The notes under the pieces: generated by a model
What the model was told of the DNA's origin: nothing
The model's input: the letters and a program-made list of their open reading frames with translations, nothing else
The model's database searches: none
DNA from: Plecoglossus altivelis
Lineage: Eukaryota; Chordata; Actinopteri; Osmeriformes; Plecoglossidae
Direction of reading: 5' to 3'
Length of the DNA stretch: 64,000 nucleotides
NCBI GenBank assembly: GCA_036571765.1
Contig: BROE01000024.1
Location: 4,165,109-4,229,108, forward strand
Made by a program: the position numbers and the translations under genes
Part shown: positions 30,399-45,500 of the stretch, piece by piece
How the letters are laid out: every line of letters starts with the position of its first letter
Numbering within the stretch: position 1 is the stretch's first letter

Positions 30399-33300
30399 CT
30401 CAAACCCTTTCGGATGCGTTGGTCAGCACATTAGAGAAAAGCCCTTGATTAACAAATGGTGAAGTTCAATGAGAAAGTCAGAAGCGGTATTATACAAACT
30501 TTCTCAGAAAGGTGCTTTTTCGACGGAAATAATACCCCGTATACCTGAGGTAGAAGAATCCTAATCTTCTTACTTCAACTACAGCGACATCAATAGCCAG
30601 CATTAAACATGTTTTTCGCTGTCTCACTAGAGTTGAATGATGCTGGTTATTGGCTGGAAAATAGCCTGCTGAGATCCCTTCCACCTCTGACACCAATCCC
30701 AACCGGATTCAAAGAATAGAAGTCAAGCATGAGGGAAAAAAACAACCTTGATGTCAACCTTTACACCTTGCCAAGCCGTGCAGTCCTTGGAGACTTCCAT
30801 GGCCACTGTCTTCATCTTAAAAGAAAAGCATTCAGATAAGGCTTTCCTCCAAAGCTCATTAACTGGAGATTGATCCAGTAACCCTGCTTTGACAGAGGGT
30901 TATTCGTTCGGGACCATGTTATCATTGGACGTCAATAATTCAGGTTGAGGTGTTTCAGAGGGGTTTGGGTGTTTTCCCAGGGTATGTTTGGTTTGTTGAT
31001 CATATTTACAGGCCCTCGCCTGCATGTCTTGACTATTAAACATCCTACATTTTAAAAAACAATGCCAATGGTAACTGTCCCACTTTTAAAGGCTTCTATT
31101 TCAGTTGGATCGCCGGGGACATGAAAGCTTTGTAGAAATATTTATGAGTGCAGGAATTGCGGTCTCTTCATAGCAGTGCAGCCAATTTCTTGAACAAGAA
31201 GACTAGTAATTATTGAGCATTTCTTTTTCTAACATAAGCCAGAATGAAATCATTTTGGATTCAGGTATGTAAGTGTTTCTCAAATCGTTGCCTTTTTCAA
31301 ATGGTGCCGTATCTGACGCTCAGTATTCAAAATGGTTACTATCAGGGGTTAAATAGTAAAGCTTTTAATCATATAATTTAGCATAATGCCAGCCAGTTGC
31401 CCTCTCCCCTCCCCTCAATATCTCATGTTCTGTCTGTCATGTGACCGAACAGTCTCAGGACCATGTCAGCATACCCAGCCTTCACCGTGGACTTCTGCTC
31501 ATTAACATATGACCTGGTTGACCTCTACAGGGCTTTAAGGATAGGTGAACTCGGGTAATGCTTCTGCGATTAACCACCTGAAAGATGTGCCAAAGACACC
31601 GGCACCTTGCGAACGAGTAATCCCAGCCCTGCTTCTCCACAGACACAGCTCAGCTTAGATCCTGATCCAGATGTGTCACCTGCCAGCTGGATCTCAGCTC
31701 CGTAACTGAGGCCAGGTGGGTGTGTGGCCTTTTTTTTGAAACCCCCTCAGGCTCACAATAGACAGCCTTCAACTGAGGCTTCTCATGAAAGACTCTAAAC
31801 CCAGCTTGAACCTCTTCCGCAGCACTTTCAGCTTCTTATCCAAGGGGCAGACCTTTGTGACCTACACCAACACGAGACAATATCTCTCACAGCTTGTGAA
31901 GACACCTTCCTTGAGGAGAGACTCCTGTGAAAAAAAAAGTCTGAATTGTCTGTGAGCTCTCCTCTGTCCTTGTCAGGGGTCGCTCCGGATCCCGTTCACC
32001 TGCAGCCAGCTCTCTGCTTTCACGACAACACTCTCTCACCTTTGGGAGCCTCCAGAGCTTTTCACAGAAAGACCTAATCATCACTTATTCGTGTTTTCTT
32101 TCTTCGCCCAAGCAGCTTAGCTGTGTCCTCTTCTTCCCAGGCTGGGCTCAGCGTGGCTCCACCCCTGGTGGAGGTGTGGAGACCAGGGTCCAGAGGGAGC
32201 CATTATCGAGCAACACTCAGCCTTCCCGGATGTCACCCCCAGGGTTGGAGAGCACTGCCAATGAGAAGGTGGACACATTGTCCAGCCCACGAACACACGC
32301 TTGGTTAGCTCCAGCAGGGTGTCGTGGCTAACCTAAGTGAGACTCAGGGCGTGGGATCTGCAGTCAAACACAACAGGGATTCTTTACAGCTGACCCAAAT
32401 GCTTTGTGTTTCACAATGCAGCGTGATTATGAAACGTTTTCGAAGGTAGCCAAGCAACCCGGATAGATTTAAAAATATCATAGAAAGTATAGGTTGGTAA
32501 AAAATTGGCCCCAGGAAGGAATGTAATCAGTGACTTCCTGTAATAATGCACAGTGTGCATGTGTGTACCGTGTAACATGTAGCCTATATGTGGTGCTGCT
32601 TGTCTATGGCGACTTAGTCACCCCAGCGCTGGTGATTACATTGTGTACAGAATCTGTGGCATCAGCAGAATACTTGTTGGTGTTCTACTGGCTGTAGGCT
32701 GGAGCAATATCCTTAGGGAGTCATTGGATCAATGAACCAAATGTTGGAATCAAATGTTTGTTGAAGAGAAAATTGTGCCTCAGAAAATCCACCGACTCAG
32801 CACAAGGATTACTGTTTTGATGGAGAAATATTGTCCATCCACAAGAATTTTCTTCGATTTTACCAATGATTAAAAAACGTTAACTGACAGCATTCTGTCC
32901 AGGATTTCAGTCAAGATTGAATCAAGAATAGCTCAGTAGTGCATATTCAACCGTTTTTGGAACTATCTTTGCACAAAGTAAAGCAATGTTTTCCTTCAGT
33001 ATTCTTAAACCAGAATACTTACGTGCATTTGTGGCGAGTTACACAAGTAGAAAAGATAACTAAATCTACAATTGTCTGTAAATTGAGCCAGAGAAACCCA
33101 ATTCACCCTTGTCACAGTTTCAGGATTGTATTATAACACCAATAATGGCCAAATGATTTATGCTGTACATGAACTGAGAAATGTAACAACATTATTTTAT
33201 ACCCACCTGTTCAAGAAGCAGCTTCCTTTCTAAAAAGCAATTGCAAAAAAAACACCAACGCTTACATCAGTCCGACACCAGATGTGTCCCAGATAGGGAG

Positions 33301-36110
33301 AGAGCTCAATAAACTGTGCCAGAACCTTGGTTTGTTGACAATCTTTCTCAGGAAAAGGTGGCCCAAAGTAGATGGCTGTATTATTGTGAAATAGTATTCA
33401 TGTATTCTTATGCATGGAAAAACATTGTTAGCAATCAAGGCAAAATGCACATGGCTGAATACACTACTCAACTTTAAGAATCAGAATATTTTTCCCTGTC
33501 AGTGGTTTAACAACCATAGAGCCACACTGTATGCACTCATTACTAAGTCAGTTGGGGATTTGTAAGACGGGGGCTTGGAAATTCGTCAAACTTTGATCAG
33601 AAAACGGTGGGAAAAAAGGATTTTAGAATGATTGGTAATAGTTCAAATACTGCAGAGCCATCATCAAAACACAAACCCATCAAACAAAGTGGGATTTCTT
33701 TTTTAGACCAACGTGAATTTGATCTGAGGCAACAAAACCAGGATTCTGCTGAGCCCTGAGCTGTCCGTCGAGTCAGACAGAGGTGTTGTGGGCAAGCTAC
33801 TCTTGGCATATGATGATAAAGATACATTTGAATTGCAGATGTTGGAGGAGCTTCAGTCGAAAACCAGGCTGTTTGGTTGCGTGGCGGCGCATTGATCAGG
33901 TTGGGAGATCTATGGCCTTGGAGGGCACGTTGACACTGCTGGGTCCTCTCAGTTGGCCTGAAATACTTTTCCTCATTTAACCAGATTGGGTTCCCTGGAA
34001 ACAGGCACAGCATGGCTTTTCGCAGACACACTTTAAAAGGCCATCGTGGCCTGTCAGACTGGCTGCCACTGTTGCGAAACAAAAATAACAAATCCAGGCC
34101 AATGATGACAAGAAAAGGCCCCCACGTTCAGAATATTTCCCTTTTTTACCTGATAAGGAACTGTTTTCTAATTTGTATGGAGGGAGGATAAAGTCATGCG
34201 TGAAAGATTAATATTATATGTGCAAACTTGTCAATAGGCTTTTTACTGCATGCACACCATTACCTACTTGCTAGGAGAATTCAACTTTGTCCACGAGCCT
34301 TGAAGAATGTTTTAAGAGACATTTTCACATAACAAGCTGCCTGTCATCTGAGTGTGAACTTGAGCTCTCCTCCACATTTATCACACCCGATTCAGAAAAC
34401 ACCACTTGAGAGACATGGCCATTGAGAGCATATATCTGCCACGAGGCCTTCCACAGCTATTTAGATTCCAGCTTTCTGTCCTTCCTCCACAAAGGAAAAC
34501 CTCTTCCATCACTGTCTCCCTGACACCCCATCAAGGGCAGGGTTTTTACCTGTACGCTTACTGTTAGAATGCCCTTTGTCCACCGAAAGCTTTGGCTGAC
34601 ATATAACCACTGCAGTAAAAACGTCTGCAGGAGAAACCACCTTTACTCGTTGAACGTTGATGTAAAGATTATTTTAAATACTAAGAGACATGGTCAAGCG
34701 TATTAAATTAAAATACAATCGTTGGGATCATTGGAACTGTTCTCATACTAAAGCTGGAGAGTTGATAGTGCTGCAGTATGGGTGATGAGTTCAAGCACAT
34801 CCTGATTTTGCTACAAAAAGCTGGGTTCCTTATATCCTACAGTACTACAGTTGCAATGTGACATGCAAATGGTCAAAAGCACTCTGAATAAATCCATCTC
34901 TCTTCAGACCAGCATTATATGCTCTGTAAAAGCACATAAACCTCCCCAAAAAATCTTTTAAAGAGTTGGTCAGTCCCCTTCTTCTTTGCTTTCATGTTGA
35001 AGTATCCCATCGGTTGGAATAATTTCCAATATCTGGGGAGCTGGCCTTGTAAATAAACACACCTTGAAAGTTTAAATCCTAAACTTAACTTTGCAGTGCA
35101 GACAGTACATAATGTTTCTAAGCCAGTGGGGGGAAAATGCAGAGCTGAAAGTTGGTATAACTGTGTGGTGAAGATGTTCAAAACACTTACCTACCACATA
35201 CATTATGCTCACATGCTGTCAAAGCCTCCTTTAGATTCAAAGACATCGTGAAAGCACTCGGTGAAGCAAGTGGAAAAGATTGATTTGCCTTGAACAGATT
35301 CCACAACAAAATGCAACCATTTTCAAAGTCCCAAGTCTCCAATGCAATCGACTGGACTTCTACAAAGCTCCATGACAGTCTTGTTGAATGTGGATATGAA
35401 GTTTCTCTTCCCAGGATATCAGTCTCTATATCTCTATGATGAGTAGTTTGAGGAAACATTTCCTCAGCCATCATTTGATGTTTACTCAAATGAAGAGAAA
35501 AGGAATCTTTTGGCACGACTGACAAACCACCAGACACTGTGCATAATGGATGGACAACCTTTTATTCAAAAAACCATCCTCTTTTTATGATTATCATTAG
35601 TGGTTTAATGTTCCAGTTTCATTTTAGTGGTGTTGAAGGTGAAACACAGAATACACCAGCACAGCCTCATTCAACATGTGATAACAAGTGAGGGACCCTT
35701 GATCAATGTGACGTAAAGTCATGAATATTAGATAACCATGCTTGATTCATTTGAGTATATTTAATTCATGCCCATATTCATTTCTTGTTTTCTATTAAAT
35801 GTGAATTCCATGAGTAAAAGTTGTATTTGTGCGAATCACGCATTCAAATCAAGTTCATAAGCAATTACGGTGCAGCTCTTGCAACAGCGCCAAAAGTATG
35901 CGTCATTTAATGAATTCCATGAATCTCTTCCAATCAGTCTTGACTCAAAAGAGCTCTCTTATCCTTCTCTTGTATCACCCGACTGAGCCTATCCATGGTG
36001 AATAACAATAGCACTTTCTTTGTAACTAGACCGCAGACTTTCAGACCTGCACTCATCCCGATTGACAGGACTAAGTGGTGCTGATGTTTGAATATGAGAA
36101 TCCTTTCTGA
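30399..36110. other. Intergenic DNA, no gene recognised
   Basis: This is 5.7 kb of mostly unique, AT-leaning sequence with few simple repeats. The longest open frames (for example 33597-34091 on the minus strand, 164 codons) resemble no family and lack splice context. Nothing else can be supported by eye. Confidence 0.7.
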
Positions 36111-36219
36111 ACTCAGACGTCAGTCACTGTGGCTTTCAGTTGCTTTTTAAGGGCCCTGTCAGTGCTCTCACGAGGTATGGATGGGGACTGTGCTCTATCA
36201 GTGGGCTGAACATCTCTAC

Positions 36220-36291
36220 CGTCGACTGGAGAGAGAAAGAAAGATAGAAAGAAAGAAAGACAGAAAGACAGAGAGCGAGATAGACAGAGAG

Positions 36292-36325
<34 letters not shown>

Positions 36326-36570
36326 GAAAATAAAACATTTTCTGTATCCCTCGTCAGCATCTGGGAGCAAAGCACACATTTCGGAATAGTATGTGTGTTG
36401 TGGCACTTAAATACTGTTTCAGTAGTCTGGAGTCTAGCCAGGCAGGGAGGAAGGGAGGGAAAGAGACACAGCCAGACAGAAAGACAGACCAACAGACACA
36501 CAGACAGAGAGAAAGTGAAATAGAAAGTGACAGAGAGAGAGAGAAAGACAGAGAGAGAGAAAGTGAGGGT
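36220..36570 (+). repeat. GAAA / CAGA / GAGA purine repeats
   Basis: A GAAA-type tetranucleotide run lies at about 36230-36325, and CAGACAGA/GAGAGA-rich DNA at 36470-36568, separated by about 140 bp of unique sequence. Reading frames over these tracts are compositional. Confidence 0.85.
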
Positions 36571-39500
36571 CAGCTAATAAGACCATCACTGTCTCTTCAT
36601 GTTACCGAAGCAGTGGCTTTGCCCATCCTGGAGGCCACCGTGGTCCCAGGGGTGACGATGGTCCAACAACATCCCTGAAGTAAAGTACATCAATATTGAC
36701 CACGTCCCTTACTGACGCTTCAGTGTGTCATTCACGGAGAACGTTGTGTAACAAGGTGCTTATGCTTGGTTTGCCACCAGCAGAACCAGATGGGAGGAAG
36801 AGAGGGGCACCTGTTGATGTTGAGCAAAGAGACTCATCAGCTAGAACATGGACCATTTCACAAGATTCTATCCACAGCTAGAACATGGACCATATCAGAA
36901 GATCCCATCTCCCAGCCAGAGCTAGTGGAGCGTTCTCTTGGTAAATGAGAAGTGTTGGGGCTGTGTGGGCGGGTTGCTCCCTCACCGTTAAATTGGGTCA
37001 TGGGCCGACTAATTTAGAGGAAGTAATTATCTCATTGCTTGCTTGATTATGGCATCTTCTTGTTTGTTGTTTGGCTGTCTTAGACTCTATTAGTGTCTAA
37101 TTAGCATTATGTCCTTATCCAGACAGCCTTTCAAGTGGAAAATGTACTTCAGGGCTCGAGACACTTAATCAGGCCAACATGTTTGAGTCTTTCCGTGGCA
37201 AAACAGTGAGCCTTATTGTATTGAACTTCTGATTTTGAGGCGTCGCAAGCTTATTATGATGAGACGTGATGTGAGGCAGCCTCCACGGCGTGTTGCTTGT
37301 TGGAGTGCAATGAGATTAGATAATGCAAACTTTTCAAAATCAGCCCATGTATTTCGTCGATGTGTGAGTTGAATCTGGGACATAGCCTCCAACAGGCAGT
37401 CTCCGGTGACACCTATCTCCAGTGAGACACACTAGCATATAACCCCTGAGGACCCTGACGCTTTAACAAACCCCTGTGTGTACTTGCTCATTCCATTTCC
37501 TAGTTGCGCCCAACTGATGCTTGAAAAGGTTCTCCTTGAACGCATGTCATCCACTTAGCAACGTTCTCTCTCAGTTTTGAGAGATACTGTATGGCGCAGC
37601 TCAGTTAATTACGAAAATAAAAACCAAACATTTAATCAACCATCCACGACTCTTTTATCTCTCTTTTCTTTTCATTGACAACGGTTTGTTACCGACAAGT
37701 CAAGGTCACCTCTTCAGTTTCTTTGGTTCCGAAGTTCAAAGTTCCTTTGATGCACAGGAAGGCTGCAGAAGAGGCTCCATATGAAAAAGATAAACCAGTC
37801 TCCTTTCTAGCACAGTCCTCAAAGAGATGGCCGCCTTTTATTCCAGGAAATGACCGTCGAAACAGAACAGACAAAAGGCGTCCATTCAAAAAAGGACTTG
37901 CCCTACAGTCACGCGTCTGTCCCCGTGTTCTTGGTCATTAGAATCATTTGGAATGACTGAGCGCTCCCGCTTGTTGTTGTGGTGTGGTGGGTCGTCTCTT
38001 TCGGACCCCTTCAAGATAATAGCTACGTTTGAAAGCAAATGACGCAGTAGATCATACTTATAGGAAAACTTGGCAAACAAGTTGGTCGTGCTTTTCAGGT
38101 GGCCCACGGTTCTTTTCACGTTTCACAATGCCCCCTTCCACACATACGCACACAGACACACACTCAAACACACACAGACACTGCCCTCTCGCCACCCTCC
38201 CTCCCAACTCTGTTTGGCCCATATGGCAGACAAGGCTCAGAGTTGTGACTCTAAAACATGCTACATTACAGATCAAGAAAGATCTCCAAAGACGAAGCCT
38301 TGTGGTTTGCTTTTGGCAACAGGCCCACAGTGTGTGTCTCTGTGTGGACACTGTATCTGTCTGTGTGTGGGTGTCGTTCTGTGTACGTGTGAGTTTGTGT
38401 ATGCATGTGTGTGTGTTCAGCTCTTCCTGCAGGTTCATCTGAGCTTTAACTTATGGAGTTTGTAACAATCACTAGACCCAAATTGATTAGCTTCCAGCTT
38501 TAAAACTTTGTGGCCATTTCTTTATATTTAGATGTCGATATTTTTGGAATCCCAAAACCACATTCAGTGTTGTGCATCTTAACTCTCCTGGGTGAACCTA
38601 ATGCGCACCACGTTCAGCATTGCAGTATGCTAACATAAACTTAGCAGAATGCTACACCATTAAACTGGTACACCATAAAGGACATACCCACATCCCATCA
38701 AACCCAAGTCAAGGTAATAGAATAAGCATGCTGTGGTTTCCATTAGTGATTAATGAAACCATGGAGCTATGTCTGAAGTCCTGATGATAGACAACTTCTA
38801 TTTCACACATGATGAAGCACGAAGCACACCCTGTGCTCAGGCTGTCCTAAAGTGCTTGTGTTCTCTGCACATTTTTATAGACCGCATCTGCTCATAGTTG
38901 AGTAATAAAACAGTGGACTGTGTTCTTTTATGCATTTGTCTTGCAAGTGTTACTTTCCTCACACATTGAAGTGTAGCTCAGCTGCAGGTAACCCATCCAC
39001 GAGACCCCAGCCCAGTCAAGAGAAAAGCTATTACACTTCTTTTTTTTATGTCCTTGTTTTCTGCTATACAGGCAGATTAATTGGTAAATGGTAGTATGAC
39101 ATCAGGAGTTAACCTAATCCTGTTCTATCTAAAAGGTTAAAAGTTATCTCAAACATATTCGTGCAGTTGCCAGACCGTGCCTTGGGGAGTGATTTTGAAC
39201 AGGGTTTTTGGTAAACAGACATGATGAGGATTGGATTTTGTCCTTTGTGCTTTCATAAAAACTGTGTGGGAGTCGGGCTTTCTGTATTATTCTGTGCTTC
39301 TCCAAACCACAAGTGGAACCAAGATAAACTTGTACTACCAAGTGTGTGTTTGTGTGTATTTGGGTGAATTCGTTTGTGTGTGTGCACATGTTGGATTCTA
39401 GAGAGTATTTGCATCAACAGCAAGCCAAGCTGCATCTAGATGTTATAGATAGATATGGAGATAAATATCCTGACATCCTGTACACTATGTTTCTGCGGCT

Positions 39501-42500
39501 CCTAATGTGGTGCAGAGTCCTATTCTGGTCGCCAAATTGGGAAATAAAAATAGAATTAAATTCAATTGAAAATCAATCAAACAAAAAAGCCCCAGGAAAA
39601 TATATGGACTTTCCTCCAAAACTACGCAAGGAAGCAGGGCTGTCGACCATCTTCCTGGGGCCAGAAGGGGCGGTTACTGTAGGTAAATAACGAGAGAAGA
39701 AGAAAGAGGGGGGCAAGATGGAGGCGGAAGGGGTGTAAGTGGACACATCTATCTGCCATGTAGCAGCTATGACAGTTTGTGATCTGGTTAGTGTGGTTTC
39801 AGCTCCTGGCCTGAGGTTCTCATAGTGAGACTTGTACACCCGAACCCTCTGGTCAACCTGCCTCTCAGCTGTCTGGAGATTCTTTTAATGTACGATGATT
39901 TCTGGCGAGGGGTTTTTTCCTCATTAAAGCTGTAAAATAATGGCTCTCTGAAATGGAATGGGATTTTAGCAAAGCTTCAGGTCCACACAGTGTATCCAGA
40001 ATTAGCCTCTGATAGTGTGGTGGTAACTTTAGCCCAGAGAAAGAATTTGATATGCCTCCCCACACTCCTCTCTCCATCTCGCTCTATTTCTCTCTCTCTC
40101 TTTTTTCATTCTGCCTTTTATCACCTGACTTCATAGGATTTCACTCCTCTGTGTAAAACTGTCTGTGGATGGGGGCTGGCAGATACTGGATCTCATGACT
40201 TTCTAGTGTGTGTGTGTCAGTTTGTGTGTGTGTGCGCATGCGTGTGTGTGTGTGTATCTGTGTGTGTGTGTGTGTGTATCCGTGTGTGTGTGTGCGCGCG
40301 TGTGTGTGTAAGTGTGTAGGTGGAAGTGTCCATACAATCAGCGGCTGTTTTTCCTTATGGTATGTGAGGGAAGGGTTACAGTCCCTCTCAGAGGAGCACT
40401 GTATTGTACAAAAGAGAAATTGACAGAAATGATGGCTTGACTATGCATGCAGTACATACACAGGGCTTGACTATTCACACAGTACATACAGAGGGATTGA
40501 CTATTCACGCAGTACATACAGAGGCCTCGACTTGGTACAGTACATACGACAGTACAGTACATACAGAAGTAAGGAGATGATGACGTATCAGTGGTGATAT
40601 AATCTAAAGTCATGCTGTGGATATTATTTCACAATGTTCAAAGGAAATGTCAGTCTGTTTCACTTCAGACCTGAAGACAAAATCTGAGTCTCTGCACTAA
40701 AGCACGTCCACACGTGGATTCATACATTTTGTGTGTGCGCGCACACACCAACCCAACCTTCCCCGTCCTTCTCGAGAACGACCATCAGAGTTCAATGGTT
40801 ACATTGAACATGTCAACTTAGCAAGCCAGCAGCCAGTGACAAGTGATAAGACTGTTTGAAATCGTCACACGTCAGACCTCTCTCATCTCTACTGAGAAGA
40901 CGACTCACGAACCTCATGAATACCTAAACATGTTATTCCTTCAGAGTCACCAGATTATACGTCCTCCATATTTCCGATGGCGTTCCCGGTCTGCGCGTTG
41001 CGTAGTGGCGCAGACTCGCGTTAGTGTTGTAATTCTATAAGTGACAGTTTAACCTATGTTATTGTACACCAGCTAATAGAAAGGAGGGTGTCATGTTGAG
41101 TAATGTTATTTCTGATCTAATATTCAATGAATGGCAGGAAGATGGATGGTGGTGTGTATGTTGTGATGGAGAATGTCTGCCGGGGCTTCCTGGAATCAGT
41201 TGAAAGCTTCCTGTTGCAAATGATAATGATAAGGAACATACTCTGCTGTTCCCATTGCAAGCCCATATCTTTGTTAAAGCTTTGAGGCTAGCGGGAGTTG
41301 GACAAAAGGAAAACTGGGACGATTCCCAACACGCATTAGTCATGGAAGTTTTTTCCATAAAGTTGTAATTTGACTGTAATGACTCTTGGTTTTGGTGGCG
41401 GTTCTTTTAAAAAGTGGTATTTTTTCCTGTTGGGGCCAGTTGCACGGAATATTGTTGTTTTCATATAGTTTTCTTCACAAGATTGAAGACTTTAACAGGT
41501 TAAGTACCGCGTTTATAATTATTCAGACTTTATTTAGGGGAGCCAAAGCTGAGTCCAAGCATGGTTTCACAGGAACATTGGCCCCCAAGAACTGCCATGG
41601 CTTGGTTCATTTTCCATATCTTGCATATGAAGCCAAGTCAATCATTTTTTAAATTGTCAGAGTACTGCTATAAAAATATAGTGCTGCACAGATCTCAGAC
41701 CATCCCAGGTAATTCTTTGAGGATGATTTGTCAAGCCTTAATAACTCAACTTGAAACATCTTCTTCTCGGAACCCTGTGTGACTTTTACAATTGTCTGGC
41801 TTGACTTTCTGTCTAAACGGTCCACTTAGTACTGACCTTCAAGCTTTCCATCTTGCTGTTTTCCTACTGTGCAGTGGTGCCTTCGTAATATGTAAAAGTG
41901 CATGACATCTAGATCATTAATGTTTCATCCTACATCTCTGGTTCTCTTCAGACACTCTTAATGTTCCTTCTCTGGCAGTGCTCTGAAGCCTCTTAAGAGC
42001 AAAAGTACAGTAGACTTCAAGCAGGCCTCATTACCAGAACAACTTCAAAATGTTTTCCACTTCCAATCAATTGTGTGTATAACAAGCTGGCTATCATATG
42101 TGCCGCATGTATGTAGGCACTAACATGAAAGGTTTTCTCTAATAGCGATTCACAGGCTGCGTGAAGTATGGTGAGTGCCTGAATCCCACTGCTAATGAGC
42201 TGCAGAGGTCAAACCCATATCTGAGAAAAGCTTTGGCTTTTATCCTTTAAATGCACCGTTTGGATTTGTTCTCTATAAAGAGTAACTTTCACAGCCTTCA
42301 TCTGTGGGATTGAAATTCACGGGCTCTCGACAACCTTGTGGACCTGCGTTCTACGACAAATCGAACGCACTCTACGGAAAACGCTTGAACCCCGCCCTTT
42401 AATTTAGCCTGTGTTCCAAGGAGGAGCAGACTCTTACTCTTCCCCTCGATACTGTGACGTAACAAATGAGCTTTGGTCAGAAACCCAAGAACACGTCGGC

Positions 42501-45500
42501 ATTGCTCAATACAGTAATTGACAGTGGGCCCCGATTTACTGGCCATTAGACATAATCTCCAAGCTTGTGAAGACAAGGTATTCTACAAGACTCCCACATT
42601 AGTTCAGGCTTCGCTGCTCTGTTCTCTGCTAATGAGTCAAGTACAGACTCGATGAAGCTCTAACACAGGCATTGGCCGATGGAACACCAAAGGTTGGCTG
42701 GAGCATTAACTTTTCAATCGATCGCAAAGTCTTGCAAAGTGGATTCGAAAGGTGACTTATTGGCCTTCAATTGAAAACGTTGGCTGATTTATTAAAGAAT
42801 ATTACTTTCACGCCCAATGATGAGTTATCTAAAAAGGTTAACAAATGTGTATTGAATTATACATTAAGCTCCACTTTAAAAACACTAAACACAGACACAC
42901 ACAGGTACATGGATATAAGCAACAAAACGTCCTTAAGGGAAGTCAAATTCGAGGTTTTCAAATAAGTCATATCTCCTCTTCCTAATCTGACCAGTGTATT
43001 AAACCATGCAGTAAAACCAGCTGAGGGCTGTCCGCTCACATTTTGAAGGTCAGGCAGCTGCAGTATTTCAAACAATCAATTCTATGGTCTCCCGAAGGTG
43101 TGGAAGTCTTCACCAGGGGGCTCTAGAGTTTAGGATCACAGCCAGGGTGGAGGTACATCAAAGACAGTGAGGCTGCCTCAGGCTTTTTTGCCATTCGTTC
43201 CCTGGTAACCCCTCTGACACAAACCTGCCAGATAGCCCCTCCGAAACCGACAATTCGACACAAGGCAGCGCCTGTGTGACTGAGCGTTGTGTAACCGGCA
43301 TCAAGTTTGTCCTCTTTGAGTGGGTTGATAATTGTGCCGGAAGAAAGCCATTCATTCTCAATAGGGTCTTTCAATTTAATCAGTCTTCAAAGCCTTGGGA
43401 AACTGGAAGCTAATGTATTCTTAAGATCCATTTACACATTGGGCATGTAGTCATAGACAATTAGCTCACGGGGGAAAATGCAATGTGTAATATTGTGTTA
43501 ATTTGTAGATAGGAACATTAATCGTCACAGACAATTTAAGACTTGTGTTTTAATACTAACCCGATTCTAGTTTTAGATTTACAGAAGCAAATAGACTGTA
43601 AAGTCCAAAGGTTTGAGACCACATTGAATATTTAATGGGTACATTGAAGCCTGAGAAAGGCAAGCCTTCTGTGACATCACAGGAAGCTGTTTGGATCAGC
43701 ATGTTTCGTACAAACATTAAAACAAAAGATATTTGGAAATTGGTGTTGATTTTCCCCATAAATTGCTATTATTACCGTTTGTAATGGGACTAATAGTGAC
43801 ACATTTGAAACAAACGTCAAATAGAACTGTCTTTAATTAGTCTTAGTATCCTGCTGTTAAATATATCTTCAATCACACCAGTATTCAGTCACATCATTTT
43901 CAACCATGCACCAGGAATGGTGTGTGCAGAGGTTACATTTGGAACTGAAATAAGCAGACTAGCAGATTCCCAGTATGAAATTGGATGGCGAGAGATGGGA
44001 GGGCTTAAGAATTTAAATGTAATAGGTTAGATGTGTCTGGATAATCAATCAATCTTTCCAGGTGTCAATGGATGCTTTTAGTTTGACTCCACAGTCAACT
44101 TATTTGTGACCTCTTCTGTAGTCTGTGAATGTCCTCATCAAAAAGGCAAACTCCATTTAAATGAGATTATGCACAGCAACCACAAGCTGCAAACTGCTGT
44201 GCCACTTCACTCTCTGTGTCATTGTTTGTAAATATGGCCTAATTAAATGTGTTTTCACGCAACTCTTATTAAAGCTCATTAACATTATTATCTCAGCCTC
44301 TGGCTCCAAACGTTGCTCTGGAAAGTTGGACAATTAACAACAGCTGGAAAAACCTTGTTAATTAGACTGATAACCTTTATGGTTTTACAACAGATTAAAT
44401 GTGCGCATAACTATTCAGCGTTTATCCAAAGCCATTATCAAACAAGATGGAAACGTTTTGAAAATCCAAACTTGGGGTATTTAACCACTGACATCATGCT
44501 TGGTTTATCTCGTTGTTGGACAGTAGGAATGGCATGTGGAGGAATGGCATGTGTTGGTTCTGTACTCTGAGATAAAGTTGAATGTTGTCCCCTTGGCTGT
44601 TCCTGATCTATAGAGAGTTGAGTAGAAATGCATCAGTCCGCCATGTCTTGTGTGGTGAGCTTGTACTTCTGGTAATCTTCTTCGATCTGGACAAGACGGC
44701 GATGTTTATCTCCCTTTTTCTCTTCCTCTACAGTACGTGAACTCCACAAAGACACAGCTATTTGAAAGGAGCCATAACGCAGTTATTTGTTTAGCTGGAG
44801 GCTGGAAGCTGCAAAGGCTCTGCTGCCACTGAGCAGAATACAGGGTTTGGACAGAAAATGCTGTGAATTCTCACCGCCATCTCATTCTCTCCATTCTTTT
44901 TTACTTTCACTCTTTTACTGTTCACAATGGCAAGAGTCTTGCGCTGCAATTACTTTTAGAGTGCTGTAGTCTGGAAATAGCATCCGACCCTTGGCTTCCA
45001 CTGCCCAGTGTGGGACACACATTAGCATTTCCTGAGTATGGATTGGTAAACCCAACACCTAGAAGCTGGATTGTTTAACGCTGAATCAAGCAAAGGGGCT
45101 TTCGATTAGTCAAACAACAGTAATCTTTCACTCTGTGTTCAGTAGACATGTTCTGCGTGTGTGTGTGTGTGTGTGTGGTGGGACCATAAAAAACACACTG
45201 CTCATTAAGCCCAGGAGAATTTCACAAATGGAGAACAATTTGTGAACCAGAGGTGGAGATGAATGGCAGAAATTGACTGTCAGGGGTGTGCAATCAGCAG
45301 GACGCTAGGTATACAGATTATTCTCTTTTCAATAGTCATTTTTCACTCGGAAAAATGATCACTCTGGACATAGACATTAAATAAGATGAAGGGATCTATG
45401 TTGCGTTGGGAGACGTGCTCTTTGAGGGATCAATATGCAGAGTAATGTTCCTAAAAACCTCAAAGGATTCTGAGAACGTCCTTAATGATGTGTTGTGGCC

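Noticed and set aside
29533..30462. A 309-codon open frame of VGVSVGVSASVS type
   Set aside because: It is produced by the 12-bp repeat, whose period is divisible by three and whose common unit contains no stop; all + frames are similarly open and there is no promoter, splice or family support.
33597..34091. A 164-codon minus-strand frame in the gene desert
   Set aside because: No recognisable domain, no codon bias and no splice or promoter context; its length is within chance expectation for a window of this size.
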